Shown here piece after piece: positions 7,649 to 17,389 of a stretch of 64,000 nt of DNA (the first letter of the stretch is position 1; each line of letters opens with the position of its first letter). The stretch is from Tessaracoccus bendigoensis DSM 12906 (GTDB lineage: Bacteria; Actinomycetota; Actinomycetes; Propionibacteriales; Propionibacteriaceae). The stretch lies in contig NZ_FQZG01000006.1 of NCBI RefSeq assembly GCF_900141915.1, forward strand, positions 46,575 to 110,574, read 5' to 3'. Under the pieces are notes generated by a model. That model was given only the letters and a program-made list of their open reading frames with translations. It ran no database searches and had not been told where the DNA came from. The translations under genes were made by a program, and so were the position numbers.

Positions 7649-8747
7649 CATCCACGCCACTTGTGGGGATCAACTCCCCGGATTCAGAGGCCCCCGAGGC
7701 GAAAGAGACCCCCGAGAGCGCGGGGCGCGACCGCCGTGTATTGAAGGACCTGGCCTTCCTCGGCAAACGGCTCGTGACCTACGCCTTCATCGGGTTCATC
7801 AGCATCGTGTTGAACTTCGTGTTCCCGCGCCTGATGCCCAACGATCCGGCCGAATCCATGATCCGCGACATCTACCAGAAGACCGGCCAACGGCCGAGCT
7901 AGTTCCAGATCGACCAGATCCACCGGATGTACGGCGACCCGGACACCAACATCTTCGTCCAGTTCTGGAACTACATCTCCCAGCTGGCCCAGGGCGACTT
8001 CGGCAAGTCGATCATGTACTACCCGATGGAGGTCACCGAGCTGGTCGGTAAGGCCATCCCTTGGACCCTCTGGCTCTCCATCGGTTCGATCATCATCGGC
8101 TGGATCATCGGCACCGTGCTCGGCGCCCGCCTGGGCTGGAAGCCCGGGGCAGGTTCGATTCGTTCATCACCCCGGTGACGATGTTCTTCGCCTCGATCCC
8201 CGCCTTCTGGCTCGGCCTGATCGCGGTGTGGCAGCTGTCCTACATCAAGGGATGGTTCCCAGCCCAGGGATCGGTCGATCAACGCATCCAGCCGCAGAGC
8301 CTCACCAATCCAGACTTCATCGTGAGCGTGCTTTACCACTCGATTCTGCCGATGGGCGTGCTGATCGTCGTCGGCTTCACCGGCTGGATGCTGAGCATGC
8401 GCAACATGATGATCACGACCGTCAACGAGGACTACGTCCACCTGGCCAGGGCAAAGGGCCTCAAGCCTTCGGTGGTGCGCAGCCGCTACGCGATGCGCAA
8501 TGCGCTGCTTCCCAATGTCACCGGTCTTGCCCAGTCCTTCGGTGGCGCGCTCACCGCGGTGGTTCTGGCGGAAACGGTGTTCATCTACCCGGGCGTCGGC
8601 GGCCTGGTCGGCGCCTCGACCGGAACCCGTGACTACCCCCTCCTCCAGGCACTGATGCTGATCATCATCTTCCTGGGGCTCATCTTCAACTTCATCGCAG
8701 ACTCCGTCTATGTCCTGCTGGATCCGCGAATCCGAGACAAGGACTGA
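7645..8747 (+). pseudogene. oligopeptide-type ABC permease 1 (OppB-like), nonsense plus frameshift
   Basis: The conceptual protein (about 367 residues) is an OppB/DppB-type membrane subunit: one N-terminal membrane segment, a large external loop, five further segments and the EAA loop (around HLARAKGLKPSVVRSRYAMRNAL, in two parts HLARAKGLKP and YAMRNALLPN). Two lesions break it: TAG at 7900-7902, where TCG (Ser) would restore the frame, and a one-base loss in the G-run at 8146-8149, after which coding continues in another frame to 8747. If real, the importer lacks one permease; if sequence errors, the gene is intact. The rest of the operon follows directly. Confidence 0.85.
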
Positions 8748-8751
8748 GAGC

Positions 8752-9672
8752 ATGTTCAAGCGATTCATCTCCGTCCCGAAGGTCCAGATCGGGCTTGGCA
8801 TCATGGGGTTCTTCACCCTGGTCGCCATCTTCGGCAAGCCTTTCGCCACCCACGTTCTGCACCGGCAGCCGACCGACGTCTTCCTGGACGCCATGGGCGT
8901 CGGCCCGAGCCTCGCACACCCGATGGGTACCACCGTCAGCGGCCAGGACGTCCTGACCTGGATGCTGCACGGCACCTACAACTCGATGTTCGTCGGATTC
9001 GTCTCGGCCATCATCGCCACCATCATCGCCCTGGTGATCGGAACCCTCGCGGGCTTCCTGGGCGGCTGGGCTGACAACGTGATCAACGCGTTCATCCTGG
9101 TCTTCCAGAACATCCCCAGCTTCCCGGTGCTCATCATCATGGCCGCGTTCTGGCGCGACATGCCGCTGGTGGTCGTCGCACTCATGGTCGGCATCTTCGA
9201 GTGGACGGGTGGGGCCAGGCGGATCCGGGCCCAAACGCTCAGCCTCCGCAACCGTGACTTCACCACTGCCCTCCGGACCGTTGGCGAAGGAAAGCTGCGG
9301 ATCGTGATGGTGGAGGTCATGCCGCACCTGTTCGGGATCGTGTCTCCGATGTTCCTGACGGCCATCGCCGCAGGTGTCTCGATGCAGGCCTCGATCGCCA
9401 TGCTGGGCATCGGAAGCGCCGGTGAACCCAGCTGGGGCCTGATCATCAACTACGCCTTCCAGCAGAACGCGTTGTTCCGAGGAATGTGGTGGTGGTTCGT
9501 ACCGCCGGGCATTGCGCTGGCCCTGCTTGGCTTCGCGACCACGATGGTCAACTTCGGACTCGATGAGGTCACCAACCCGACCCTCAGCTCGAAGCGCATG
9601 AAGCTCATGACCAAGTTCAAGAAGAAGCTGCGGATGCGCGACTCCCGCGCCCTGCCGGTCGAGGTGGCCTGA
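8752..9672 (+). CDS. oligopeptide-type ABC permease 2 (OppC-like)
   Basis: A 306-residue membrane protein with about six transmembrane segments. The EAA loop (residues 175-200: AQTLSLRNRDFTTALRTVG) is the contact for the ATPase. It is intact and forms the second half of the translocation pore. The ATG at 8752 (MFKRFI) lies 4 bases after permease 1 and is preferred over an upstream in-frame ATG that would overlap the previous gene by 38 bases. The next gene starts 1 base after its stop, showing tight coupling. Confidence 0.9.
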   Translation: MFKRFISVPKVQIGLGIMGFFTLVAIFGKPFATHVLHRQPTDVFLDAMGVGPSLAHPMGTTVSGQDVLTWMLHGTYNSMFVGFVSAIIATIIALVIGTLAGFLGGWADNVINAFILVFQNIPSFPVLIIMAAFWRDMPLVVVALMVGIFEWTGGARRIRAQTLSLRNRDFTTALRTVGEGKLRIVMVEVMPHLFGIVSPMFLTAIAAGVSMQASIAMLGIGSAGEPSWGLIINYAFQQNALFRGMWWWFVPPGIALALLGFATTMVNFGLDEVTNPTLSSKRMKLMTKFKKKLRMRDSRALPVEVA

Positions 9673-9673
9673 C

Positions 9674-10693
9674 GTGACTGATCTCCTACCCGCAACTGAC
9701 ATTCTCCACGCGGAGACCCCACACATCGAGACATCAGAGGAGATCGCGGCGCGGCTCGCTGCATCCCCACCCCTGCTCGTGGCCGAGAACCTCGATGTCA
9801 CCTACGTGACAGAGGCAGGCGAGGTGCCGGCCTGCCGCAACGTCAACCTGACGCTGCACCGTGGCGAGATTCTCGGGGTCGCCGGGGAATCCGCCTCCGG
9901 CAAGTCAACCCTGCTCAACGCCCTGGCAAGGCTCCAGCGCCCCCCGGCAATCACCAGCGGCGGCAAGGTCACGTTCTACCCGACCGATGACAGCGATCCG
10001 ATGGAGATCAGCTCGATGTCCGAGGAGGAGCTGCGCGAGCGTCGCTGGACCTCGCTCTCGTTCGTCATGCAGTCGGCCATGGCCTGCCTCAACCCGGTGA
10101 TCCGGCTTGAGTCGCAGTTCACCGACGTCATCCGGGAGCACGACCCCGAGGTCTCGAAGGAGGATGCCAGCAAGAAGGCCGGAGAACTGCTTGAGATGGT
10201 GGGCATCCCGGCTCACCGGCTCAAGGCGTTCCCGTTCCAGCTCTCGGGTGGGATGCAGCAGCGGGCCCTGATCGCCCTTAGCCTCGCCTGCGACCCCGAC
10301 GTCGTCTTCATGGACGAGCCCACCACGGCCGTCGACGTCATCATGCAGCGCCAGATCCTCAGCCAGATCCTGCACCTTCAAGCTCGACTCGGATTCGCGA
10401 TCGTCTTCGTCACGCACGACCTGTCCCTCCTGCTTGAGATCTCCGACCGGATCGTCATCATGTACGGCGGCCGCTTCGTGGAGGTCGGGTCCGCCGAGCA
10501 GATCTACGAGTCGGGGCTGCACCCCTACACGAGGGGTCTACGCAGTTCCTTCCCGCCCCTTTCGGAGCCAGTCAGGAAGCTGCATGGCATCCCTGGGACC
10601 CCTCCGGACCTGCTGGGCTTGCCGGTGGGTTGCGCATTCGCGCCGCGGTGCCCGAGGGCGACACAGCTCTGCCTGGAGGAACGCCGGAACTGA
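9674..10693 (+). CDS. ABC importer ATPase 1 (OppD-like), frameshifted at its end
   Basis: A 339-residue nucleotide-binding subunit with Walker A GESASGKST, signature LSGGMQQR, Walker B VVFMDEPT and the switch His in VTHDLS. Near the end CAFAPRCPRATQLC is the Opp-family C-terminal motif. At about 10685 a C is apparently missing from a CCC run: in the shifted frame the protein would go on through PELTSVAGGQAACHH to a TGA at 10774-10776 overlapping the next start. The catalytic domain is complete, so the shortened protein may still work. Start GTG 9674. Confidence 0.88.
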   Translation: MTDLLPATDILHAETPHIETSEEIAARLAASPPLLVAENLDVTYVTEAGEVPACRNVNLTLHRGEILGVAGESASGKSTLLNALARLQRPPAITSGGKVTFYPTDDSDPMEISSMSEEELRERRWTSLSFVMQSAMACLNPVIRLESQFTDVIREHDPEVSKEDASKKAGELLEMVGIPAHRLKAFPFQLSGGMQQRALIALSLACDPDVVFMDEPTTAVDVIMQRQILSQILHLQARLGFAIVFVTHDLSLLLEISDRIVIMYGGRFVEVGSAEQIYESGLHPYTRGLRSSFPPLSEPVRKLHGIPGTPPDLLGLPVGCAFAPRCPRATQLCLEERRN

Positions 10694-10772
10694 CTTCCGT
10701 GGCAGGTGGCCAGGCTGCGTGCCACCATCCCCACCTGCGCGGCGAGAGCGATACCGAAGGAAGTGAACAGCT

Positions 10773-11858
10773 GTGACCGACGTCATATCTTCCGCCCGCG
10801 ACACCCGTGAGGTGGTGTTGCAGACCAAGAACCTGAAGGTTCACTTCGATGGCGAGAACAGCGAAGGCAAGAAGGTCAAAATCCGCGCCGTCGACGGAGT
10901 CGATTTCACCCTACACAAGGGCGAGATCGTCGCCCTCGTCGGTGAGAGCGGCTGCGGCAAGACCACCTTGGCGAGGGTCTTCTCGCTCATCTACAAGCCG
11001 ACCTACGGTGACGTGACGGTGCTCGGGCAGCCCCTTAAGGAGGCGGCGCGCAACGAGCGCAAGTACTACCGCAAGGTGCAGCTGATCTTCCAGGATCCGT
11101 TCGCGTCCATGAACTCGCTCAAGCGCATCGTGCACATCGTGGGCCGGGTCGTCCAGATCCACAAGATGGCAGGCCGTGGCGCCGCGGTCCGTAAGCGGGT
11201 CGAGGAACTCCTCGGGCACGTCAACCTGGTGCCCGCCGAGAAGTTCATCAACCAGTTCCCCACCGACCTTTCGGGTGGCCAGAAGCAGCGCGTCGCGATC
11301 GCACGTGCCCTTGCGGTCGAACCGTCCATCATCCTCGCCGACGAACCGACGAGCATGCTGGACGCGTCGATCCGGCTCGAGGTGTTGAACCTGCTCTCCG
11401 ACCTGCGCGACAACGACGGCCTCGCGGTGCTGATCATCACCCACGACATCGCGAGCGCCCGCTACCTCAGCGACCGGATCAACGTCATGTATGGCGGCCG
11501 GATCATCGAGGAAGGGCCGACCGAGAAGATCGTCAGCGACCCGGTGCATCCGTACACCGAGCTGCTGATCGGGGCTGCACCCGATCCCGCACACTACAAG
11601 GGCTCAGGCCACTCCGCGGTGCAGGCCTCGTCGACCAACGCACCAGTCGACAACTCCATCAAGATGGTTGGCTGCCGGTTCGCAAACCGCTGCCCCCACG
11701 CGATCAGCCGTTGCGTGGACGCCCCCATCCCCGAATACGTCTCCAAGGACGGAGACCGGCGAGCGATGTGCATCCTCGCCGAGAAGCGTGACGACTTCAT
11801 CAACCCCAACGACCCGGCGCTACCGGGAGCAACCAGCTACACGGAGGAACAGCTATGA
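10773..11858 (+). CDS. ABC importer ATPase 2 (OppF-like)
   Basis: A 361-residue ATPase with Walker A GESGCGKTT, signature LSGGQKQR, Walker B IILADEPT and the switch His in ITHDIA, followed by the oligopeptide-type C-terminal region with cysteines (CRFANRCPHAISRC). It pairs with ATPase 1 as the heterodimeric motor. The GTG start has GAAGGA 10 bases before it; the conceptual end of ATPase 1 overlaps this start. Its stop overlaps the start of the binding-protein gene (ATGA). Confidence 0.92.
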   Translation: MTDVISSARDTREVVLQTKNLKVHFDGENSEGKKVKIRAVDGVDFTLHKGEIVALVGESGCGKTTLARVFSLIYKPTYGDVTVLGQPLKEAARNERKYYRKVQLIFQDPFASMNSLKRIVHIVGRVVQIHKMAGRGAAVRKRVEELLGHVNLVPAEKFINQFPTDLSGGQKQRVAIARALAVEPSIILADEPTSMLDASIRLEVLNLLSDLRDNDGLAVLIITHDIASARYLSDRINVMYGGRIIEEGPTEKIVSDPVHPYTELLIGAAPDPAHYKGSGHSAVQASSTNAPVDNSIKMVGCRFANRCPHAISRCVDAPIPEYVSKDGDRRAMCILAEKRDDFINPNDPALPGATSYTEEQL

Positions 11859-13585
11859 GTATTCGTACGACCCAGATCTCGAGGCGCACCCTGCTCGGCG
11901 GCCTCGGCGCCGTCGCCGCAACCGCGACCCTGTCCGCCTGCGGCGGCAACGGCGGCGGAAATGGAAGCGGAAACGGCGAAGGTGGTGGAGGCGCCGGGTC
12001 GACGATCTTCGTGATCGGCACTGGCGTCGCGGCCTCCAACCAGTTCCCGAACAACTTCAACCGCTATGGCGGCGGCGACACCGCCCCCGGTATCGACCTG
12101 GTCTACGAAAGCCTGTTCCGGCTCTCCTCCAAGGACGGTGGACAGCTGATTCCCGTCCTGGCCGAAAAGGTTGAGCACAACGACGAAGGCACCCAGGCTA
12201 CCTACACCCTCCGCCAGGGCGTCACCTGGTCTGACGGTGAGCCCTTCACTTCCAAGGATGTGCTCTACACCCTCGGCACCATCTACGGTGAACCCAACCC
12301 CGCCCCGGCCGAGGACGAGTTCGTCTGGCTTTCCAAGGCGATCGAAACTCCCGACGACTACACCGTCATCGTCAGCTACAACGACGATCAGCGGCAGCAG
12401 GAAGTCAACCTGGCCCTGTACTACCCGATTGTGCCCGCGCACGTGTTCCAGGACGGTGACAAGCTCGAGTTCCCGCAGGACACGATGGCCAGCCCCATCG
12501 GCACCGGTCCGATGAAGCTGAAGAACTTCGGCAGCCAGCTCGTCCAGTACGAAGCACGCGACGACTACTGGGGTGGCGCGGTCGGTCCGGTGGAGGTCCA
12601 GTTCGTTCCCTCCGGCACCGCGGGCAACATCGAGACCCAGATCACCCAGGGCAATGTCGACATGGCCGAAGGTGGTAACCCCGGCGTCGTCAAGGGCTTC
12701 GCCACGGCCAAGGACACCAACCATTACAACTTCGTCGCCGACGGCGCCTCGCGCGGCGTGATCTTCCAGGTGCAGAACACCGAACTGCCGACCTCCGATG
12801 TCAACATCCGCAAGGCGCTCAGGGGTTCGATCGACTTCCCAGCGGTCGCGGACGCCGCCGGTATCGGCTTCTCGATCCCCAACGTGGCTGGCGTCGATCC
12901 GGTCATCAACGAATCGATCCAGCAGCCCGAGTTCAACGAACCCATCGCGATGGACGTCGATCAGGCCAAGAAGGACCTGGCCGCGGCCTCATGGACGGTC
13001 AACGCCAACGGCAACCTGGAGAAGGACGGCAAGGAGCACCCGCTTACCATCCAGGTCCAGAACGACCAGGCAACCGACATGGTCACGGTCCCGATCCTCG
13101 TCGCGCAGTGGAAGGAGAACCTCGGCCTGAACGTCACCTTCGACCCGAAGCCGAAGGACGTCATGGACGGCATCCTGCAGAGTGGCACCTTCGACATGGT
13201 GGTCAGCGGCGTGAACTACCCGGGAACGCCCTGGACGAACTACACGATGTACGACCAGAAGGTGACCCCGGCAGGCGAGACGGGCACCAACGGTAACTGG
13301 GGTCGTTGGACCTGGTCCGATGAGGCCGAGCAGTCGATGAGCATCCTGGTTTCGACGCTCAACACTCCCGAGACCAAGGATAGGATCGCCGAGGGCGTGC
13401 AGGGTGTGCAGGCGGCCATCCGCGACGACGCCCCCTTCATCCCTTACCAGGGTGGCGGTTCCGGTGTCATGTCGAGCAGCATCAACTGGGCCGAGCTGCC
13501 CAACGTTGCAGACGTCAACTACTTCCCGCGGGTCGGTGGCATGGGCAACCTGATCAACCTGCTGAAGGACGTCAAGTCCGCGTGA
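11855..13585 (+). CDS. family 5 extracellular solute-binding lipoprotein
   Basis: A 576-residue periplasmic-type binding protein of the oligopeptide/nickel (SBP_bac_5) family. The leader has a twin-arginine-like SRRTLLGG and a lipobox ending LSAC, followed by a Gly-rich linker, so it is anchored outside the membrane. The family signature lies near PVLAEKVEHNDEGTQATY. It would capture the substrate for the permeases. Members usually bind peptides but several bind oligosaccharides; the surrounding glycosidases suggest a glycopeptide or N-glycan ligand (inference). A strong terminator follows 12 bases after the stop. Confidence 0.92.
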   Translation: MSIRTTQISRRTLLGGLGAVAATATLSACGGNGGGNGSGNGEGGGGAGSTIFVIGTGVAASNQFPNNFNRYGGGDTAPGIDLVYESLFRLSSKDGGQLIPVLAEKVEHNDEGTQATYTLRQGVTWSDGEPFTSKDVLYTLGTIYGEPNPAPAEDEFVWLSKAIETPDDYTVIVSYNDDQRQQEVNLALYYPIVPAHVFQDGDKLEFPQDTMASPIGTGPMKLKNFGSQLVQYEARDDYWGGAVGPVEVQFVPSGTAGNIETQITQGNVDMAEGGNPGVVKGFATAKDTNHYNFVADGASRGVIFQVQNTELPTSDVNIRKALRGSIDFPAVADAAGIGFSIPNVAGVDPVINESIQQPEFNEPIAMDVDQAKKDLAAASWTVNANGNLEKDGKEHPLTIQVQNDQATDMVTVPILVAQWKENLGLNVTFDPKPKDVMDGILQSGTFDMVVSGVNYPGTPWTNYTMYDQKVTPAGETGTNGNWGRWTWSDEAEQSMSILVSTLNTPETKDRIAEGVQGVQAAIRDDAPFIPYQGGGSGVMSSSINWAELPNVADVNYFPRVGGMGNLINLLKDVKSA

Positions 13586-13596
13586 CCTTGTGACGT

Positions 13597-13632
13597 TTGA
13601 GGGGCGGGTGGCCATGGCCACCCGCCCCTCAA
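13597..13632. terminator. perfect 36-base palindromic bidirectional terminator
   Basis: TTGAGGGGCGGGTGGCCA (13597-13614) is followed directly by its exact reverse complement (13615-13632). It lies between the convergent binding-protein and GH20 genes. The very stable G/C stem flanked by TT/AA fits a two-way terminator. Confidence 0.85.
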
Positions 13633-13647
13633 GTGCTCTGCTTGCCT

Positions 13648-14685
13648 TCAGCCGAACGTCCGGGCGAAGGGGGTCAGCCAGGTCTGCAGCCGCTCCCAGG
13701 TCTCTTCCTGGCTCATCGAGTCGGCGGCGTCGCACCACACGGTGAGCTTGGCCCCAAGGAAACGCGGTTCCGCGGCGTCGATGTCCAGCCAGGATCGTTC
13801 CCCCGCCAGCCCCATGAACCTGGTGGGGCGGAACGTCTCGGCGATGTCTTCGCCCGACTTGAGCCCGGTGACATTGGGTTTCCCGTCTCCGGACAGCACG
13901 AAATAGAGCAGGTCGCCGTTGGAATTGAGCACCCGGTAGCCGGAGTCCAGGTAGTCGTTGACGCTGGGCGTCCAGTCCCGCCAGCGGACCCAGACATCGA
14001 GCGCGATGTCGTTCGGCACCGGGACCAGCGGGCTGGCCGAGGCCGGGACGACGTGGTCGTTCCAGAGCCAGATGTCGTCGACGCGAGGGCGGAGATGCGC
14101 CGCCAGTTCTGTGATGTACAGGGCGTAGGCGTCCTCGACGGCGGCGCCCTCCTCCGCAGCGGCACGCGCCCAGTCGAGCAGCACCGGGTAACGGTCCGGG
14201 CGTCGCTCCTCCTCCCCTTCCCAGGGGGCGGCCAGGTATTCATCGCCGCCAAGGTGGACGACCTCGGGCTCGAAAAGGTCGAGCGTGGCGTCCCACAACG
14301 AGCGGATGTGCGCCGTGGCGTCGGGGTTGGAAATGTCGACCTTGTCCGGGTGTACGGCGCCGCTTCGGTCGGTCAGGCACCACTCAGGGTGGCCAGCCAG
14401 CAGCGCGACGGCGTGCGACGGCGTATCCAGTTCGGGGACGAGCCGGACCCCGCACGCCCTGGCGGCCGAGGAGAGTTGGCCGATCTCGGCCGCCGACAGC
14501 GCCCCAGGCGAGGCCAACGCCTCGAAGCCGGGCAGTTCCACGCCGAGCCCCGTTGAATCGGAGAGGTGCAACTGCAAGGTGTTGAGCCCGAGTTCCCCCA
14601 TCGTTTCGAGCAGCCTGGTCACCCAGGCCCGGCTGAACCGCTTCCGGCCGATGTCGAGGCCGATGCCTCTCACCTGAGGGCCCAT
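13648..14685 (-). CDS. GH20 family beta-N-acetylhexosaminidase (short form)
   Basis: A 345-residue protein with the GH20 barrel: LQLHLSDSTG, PELDTPSH and the catalytic Asp-Glu pair in HLGGDE (D148/E149). It lacks a signal peptide and the usual N-terminal GH20b domain, so it is a compact, probably cytosolic enzyme that removes GlcNAc or GalNAc from non-reducing ends. The ATG at 14685 is 2 bases after the GH85 stop, making it the last gene of a three-gene glycosidase operon. Upstream in-frame starts would lie inside the GH85 gene. Confidence 0.85.
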   Translation of the reverse strand: MGPQVRGIGLDIGRKRFSRAWVTRLLETMGELGLNTLQLHLSDSTGLGVELPGFEALASPGALSAAEIGQLSSAARACGVRLVPELDTPSHAVALLAGHPEWCLTDRSGAVHPDKVDISNPDATAHIRSLWDATLDLFEPEVVHLGGDEYLAAPWEGEEERRPDRYPVLLDWARAAAEEGAAVEDAYALYITELAAHLRPRVDDIWLWNDHVVPASASPLVPVPNDIALDVWVRWRDWTPSVNDYLDSGYRVLNSNGDLLYFVLSGDGKPNVTGLKSGEDIAETFRPTRFMGLAGERSWLDIDAAEPRFLGAKLTVWCDAADSMSQEETWERLQTWLTPFARTFG

Positions 14686-14687
14686 GT

Positions 14688-17381
14688 CTAACCTTTCGAT
14701 AGTGCTGCCACCGGGATCGGCTGGGTGCCGAGGTTGCCCGAGTAGTCCGTCAGCTCGACGACAAGGTGGCCGTCGAGGCTGGTAAGGGGGCGCGGGTCCT
14801 GGAGGCCGGCGTTGCTGGCGTCGCCCCGGGTCACCGAGAGCAACTCGACGTCTGAGCCGTCCTCGCGCACGTGCGTTACGCGCAGCTTCCACCAGTCACG
14901 CGGGCTGGGCGAGTGAACCACCAGCGCCCCGTCGACCAGCTCGAGATCGGAGAGGGGCAGCGGGGCTGCGACGGTGTCGCGGGTGTGTCCGCGCACCACG
15001 ATTCCGGTCGACTCACCTTCGGGGGTCAGCGTCAGGTCGAAGAGGTGCCCTTCAGCGACGGGCACCGGCACACTCGCCTGCCCGACCGCCAGCGGCACCT
15101 CGACCTCAAACGGCCCACGCAGGCGCGGATCGGGCTCGTCGACCAGCGCGACGCTCACGCGGCACCGGCGTCGATCGTCGACGGCAGGGTCCCACCTCAC
15201 GTCGACCAGCCCGGGCCTTGCGGCCTGCACCAGGAGCCCCGAGGCGGTCGGCGCCTCCTCAATCCGCAGGTCACTTGGGAAGGCGGCGAAGTCGTGCGTG
15301 AGGGTCACGGGCGCAGAAAGCGCACCGTCCTTGGCGATGGCCCTCAGCTCATAGCGCACCAGAGCATCGGTGGGCGCACGCTTTGCGTAGGCGCGCTCCG
15401 CGTAGCCCTGATAGAGGTGTCGGGCGGACCCGTCGCCGCCGATCGCGGTCAGGAGATAGCCGTCGACGTCACCGAAGGGGGCAAGTTCCCATTCGGCCTT
15501 GAGCTGCCTGTCCGCGTAGACGGCGGTCAGCTCGAATCCGCGCGGGGCGGCCGGGGCTGCGGCCCCGGACGAGATCGCGATCTGCCCCACGTTGACCTGG
15601 TAGCCGACGGCTGGCGCGAACTGTAGGCCGATGGTTGCCAGGCGTCGACCGGCGAACCGGTCGAGCGGCACCTCGACCGTCGTCCACCCGATCGACGTGG
15701 AGGTCACGGGGAGGTCGACGACGACGGGGGTGTGCGGGTCGTCGGCGAAGACGAGCAGCAGCCCCGGAGCCGGATCTTCCGCACCGCTCTTGCGCAGGGT
15801 GAGCCTGGCGGTCGTGGAGCCGCCGATGTTCAGGTCCGTCTTGAACAGGCGCAGGGTTGTGGTGGCCGTGATGTCGCCGTGGATCACCAGCGAGCTGCCG
15901 CCGAACCAGGCGCCGATACCGAAGAACGGTGCCTCGACCTCCCGACCCGAGGCGTCGCGTCGGGGCTGCCAGGGGCCGTAGTCGAAGTCGACACCTGGCC
16001 GTGCGCCGTCGGTGTCGATCCACCACTGCCAGCTGGGCAGGAGCGACTGGGAACCGATGTCGCCCCACTGCCCGCCCGTGACCTCACCGTCGTCGTACCA
16101 GGCCATGCCGTGGCCGGTGTTGAAGGTCGAGTGGAAGTCGGTGCCGCCGATGACGGAGCGCTCGGGGGTGAAGTCGGCGACCCCGACCCAGCCGGACGCG
16201 TCGTCGACGCCGACCTCGGGGCGCGATGCGCCCTGCTGTTTCCCGGTCCTCGTGGGGTCGGCGCGCACCCCTGAGAAGAACATGCGCTCACGCTCGGTGA
16301 CCATCCACTGGTAAGGCTCCTGCTGCATGAGCGGCGGGTCGCCTTGGCCCCGGGTCGCGGCGAGTCCCTCGTCCAGCCCCATCTGGTAGTAGTCGCTCGG
16401 TGTAAACAGCGCGACGGACCCGCGCGGGTTGCGTGTGCCCGCCGCGTAGAGCATCGGCAGGTCCGCGAGCGACGGGTGGGCGCCGGACAGCTTGCCCATG
16501 CAGGCTTCCACGCCGAAGAACAGGCTGTCGAACGGGTCGACCCCGGTTGCCGCGGCGTGGTTCAGCGACCGGTCGACGTCCTCGGACCATTCGTAGTTCA
16601 CGAAGACCGAGTCGTGGATCTGGCCGTTGGCCTCGTCCCGTAGCCAGGCGGCTTTGGCCTCGTCGTAGAAGCTGTTCTGGTCGTACCACTGCGTGTACAG
16701 CCCCCGGGCGGTGAGCTCTGCCATGAAGGGTTTGAACTCCGAGTCGTCGCCGTGTTCCTCCTGGTTCAGGAAGTAGCTGTCGAAGCCGCAGTACGCCGCC
16801 AGTTCCACGAGCTTCTCGAGGATCACGTAGCCGTTGGTGTCGGGGTCGCGCAGGAAGGTCTCGTGGAACGTCAGGCCCGGTCGGAAGTCCGGGTCGAAAT
16901 AGATCGTGCCGATCGACCTGACGCCGTTGCGGTGCGCCGCATCCGTGTAGGCCGGGTTCGGGATGTTGACGATGCCGAACTCGAAGCCCCGGTTTCGCCA
17001 GTGGCTTGTTTCGGGGTCGTAGAGCGCCGACGGCGTGTCTGCGGTCGCCGCGCCGTGCCATGGGCTGAAGTAGTCGACGTAACCCCAGAAGTTGAGGGCG
17101 TGGTTGCAGAAGTCGTCGTTGGCCATTGCGGTGTCGAAGAACGCGTTGCCGTAGTCGGCCTGCATCAACATCACCTGGGCATGGCCGTCGAGCGACGGGT
17201 CGGCCTGCGTTTCGCGCAGTGCCGCGATCCGTGGCTGCAACGGAACCCGGGACCTCAGGAAGGCCGCGTGTGGGTCGGCCTCCGGGGTCCAGTCACGGAT
17301 CTCCTGGATTCGGTATCCGGAGAATCGGGGCTGGGCCGAGGCGAGGGCCTTGTCCTCCTTTGGCGGCACGCAGTCGGCCAT
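14688..17381 (-). CDS. GH85 endo-beta-N-acetylglucosaminidase
   Basis: An 897-residue protein. Residues about 60-420 form the GH85 barrel, with the Asn-X-Glu catalytic motif N206-Q-E208 in YFLNQEEHGD and typical surroundings (LNFWGYVDYFSPWHG, GFEFGIVNIPNP). The rest is beta-sandwich, probably carbohydrate-binding and Fn3-like. GH85 enzymes cut between the two GlcNAc units of the N-glycan core, releasing the glycan from Asn-GlcNAc. No signal peptide is present, unlike many secreted GH85 enzymes, so it probably acts on imported substrate. It starts 8 bases after the GH18-GH20 stop. Confidence 0.92.
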   Translation of the reverse strand: MADCVPPKEDKALASAQPRFSGYRIQEIRDWTPEADPHAAFLRSRVPLQPRIAALRETQADPSLDGHAQVMLMQADYGNAFFDTAMANDDFCNHALNFWGYVDYFSPWHGAATADTPSALYDPETSHWRNRGFEFGIVNIPNPAYTDAAHRNGVRSIGTIYFDPDFRPGLTFHETFLRDPDTNGYVILEKLVELAAYCGFDSYFLNQEEHGDDSEFKPFMAELTARGLYTQWYDQNSFYDEAKAAWLRDEANGQIHDSVFVNYEWSEDVDRSLNHAAATGVDPFDSLFFGVEACMGKLSGAHPSLADLPMLYAAGTRNPRGSVALFTPSDYYQMGLDEGLAATRGQGDPPLMQQEPYQWMVTERERMFFSGVRADPTRTGKQQGASRPEVGVDDASGWVGVADFTPERSVIGGTDFHSTFNTGHGMAWYDDGEVTGGQWGDIGSQSLLPSWQWWIDTDGARPGVDFDYGPWQPRRDASGREVEAPFFGIGAWFGGSSLVIHGDITATTTLRLFKTDLNIGGSTTARLTLRKSGAEDPAPGLLLVFADDPHTPVVVDLPVTSTSIGWTTVEVPLDRFAGRRLATIGLQFAPAVGYQVNVGQIAISSGAAAPAAPRGFELTAVYADRQLKAEWELAPFGDVDGYLLTAIGGDGSARHLYQGYAERAYAKRAPTDALVRYELRAIAKDGALSAPVTLTHDFAAFPSDLRIEEAPTASGLLVQAARPGLVDVRWDPAVDDRRRCRVSVALVDEPDPRLRGPFEVEVPLAVGQASVPVPVAEGHLFDLTLTPEGESTGIVVRGHTRDTVAAPLPLSDLELVDGALVVHSPSPRDWWKLRVTHVREDGSDVELLSVTRGDASNAGLQDPRPLTSLDGHLVVELTDYSGNLGTQPIPVAALSKG

Positions 17382-17389
17382 GGTCGCCC

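Noticed and set aside
7900..7902. In-frame TAG in permease 1 as a recoded (pyrrolysine-like) codon
   Set aside because: No recoding element is seen, the position is not a catalytic site, and a second lesion lies downstream; a simple substitution or error is more likely.
8146..8149. Programmed frameshifting in permease 1
   Set aside because: No slippery heptamer with a following structure is evident, and similar run-length losses occur in unrelated genes of the window.
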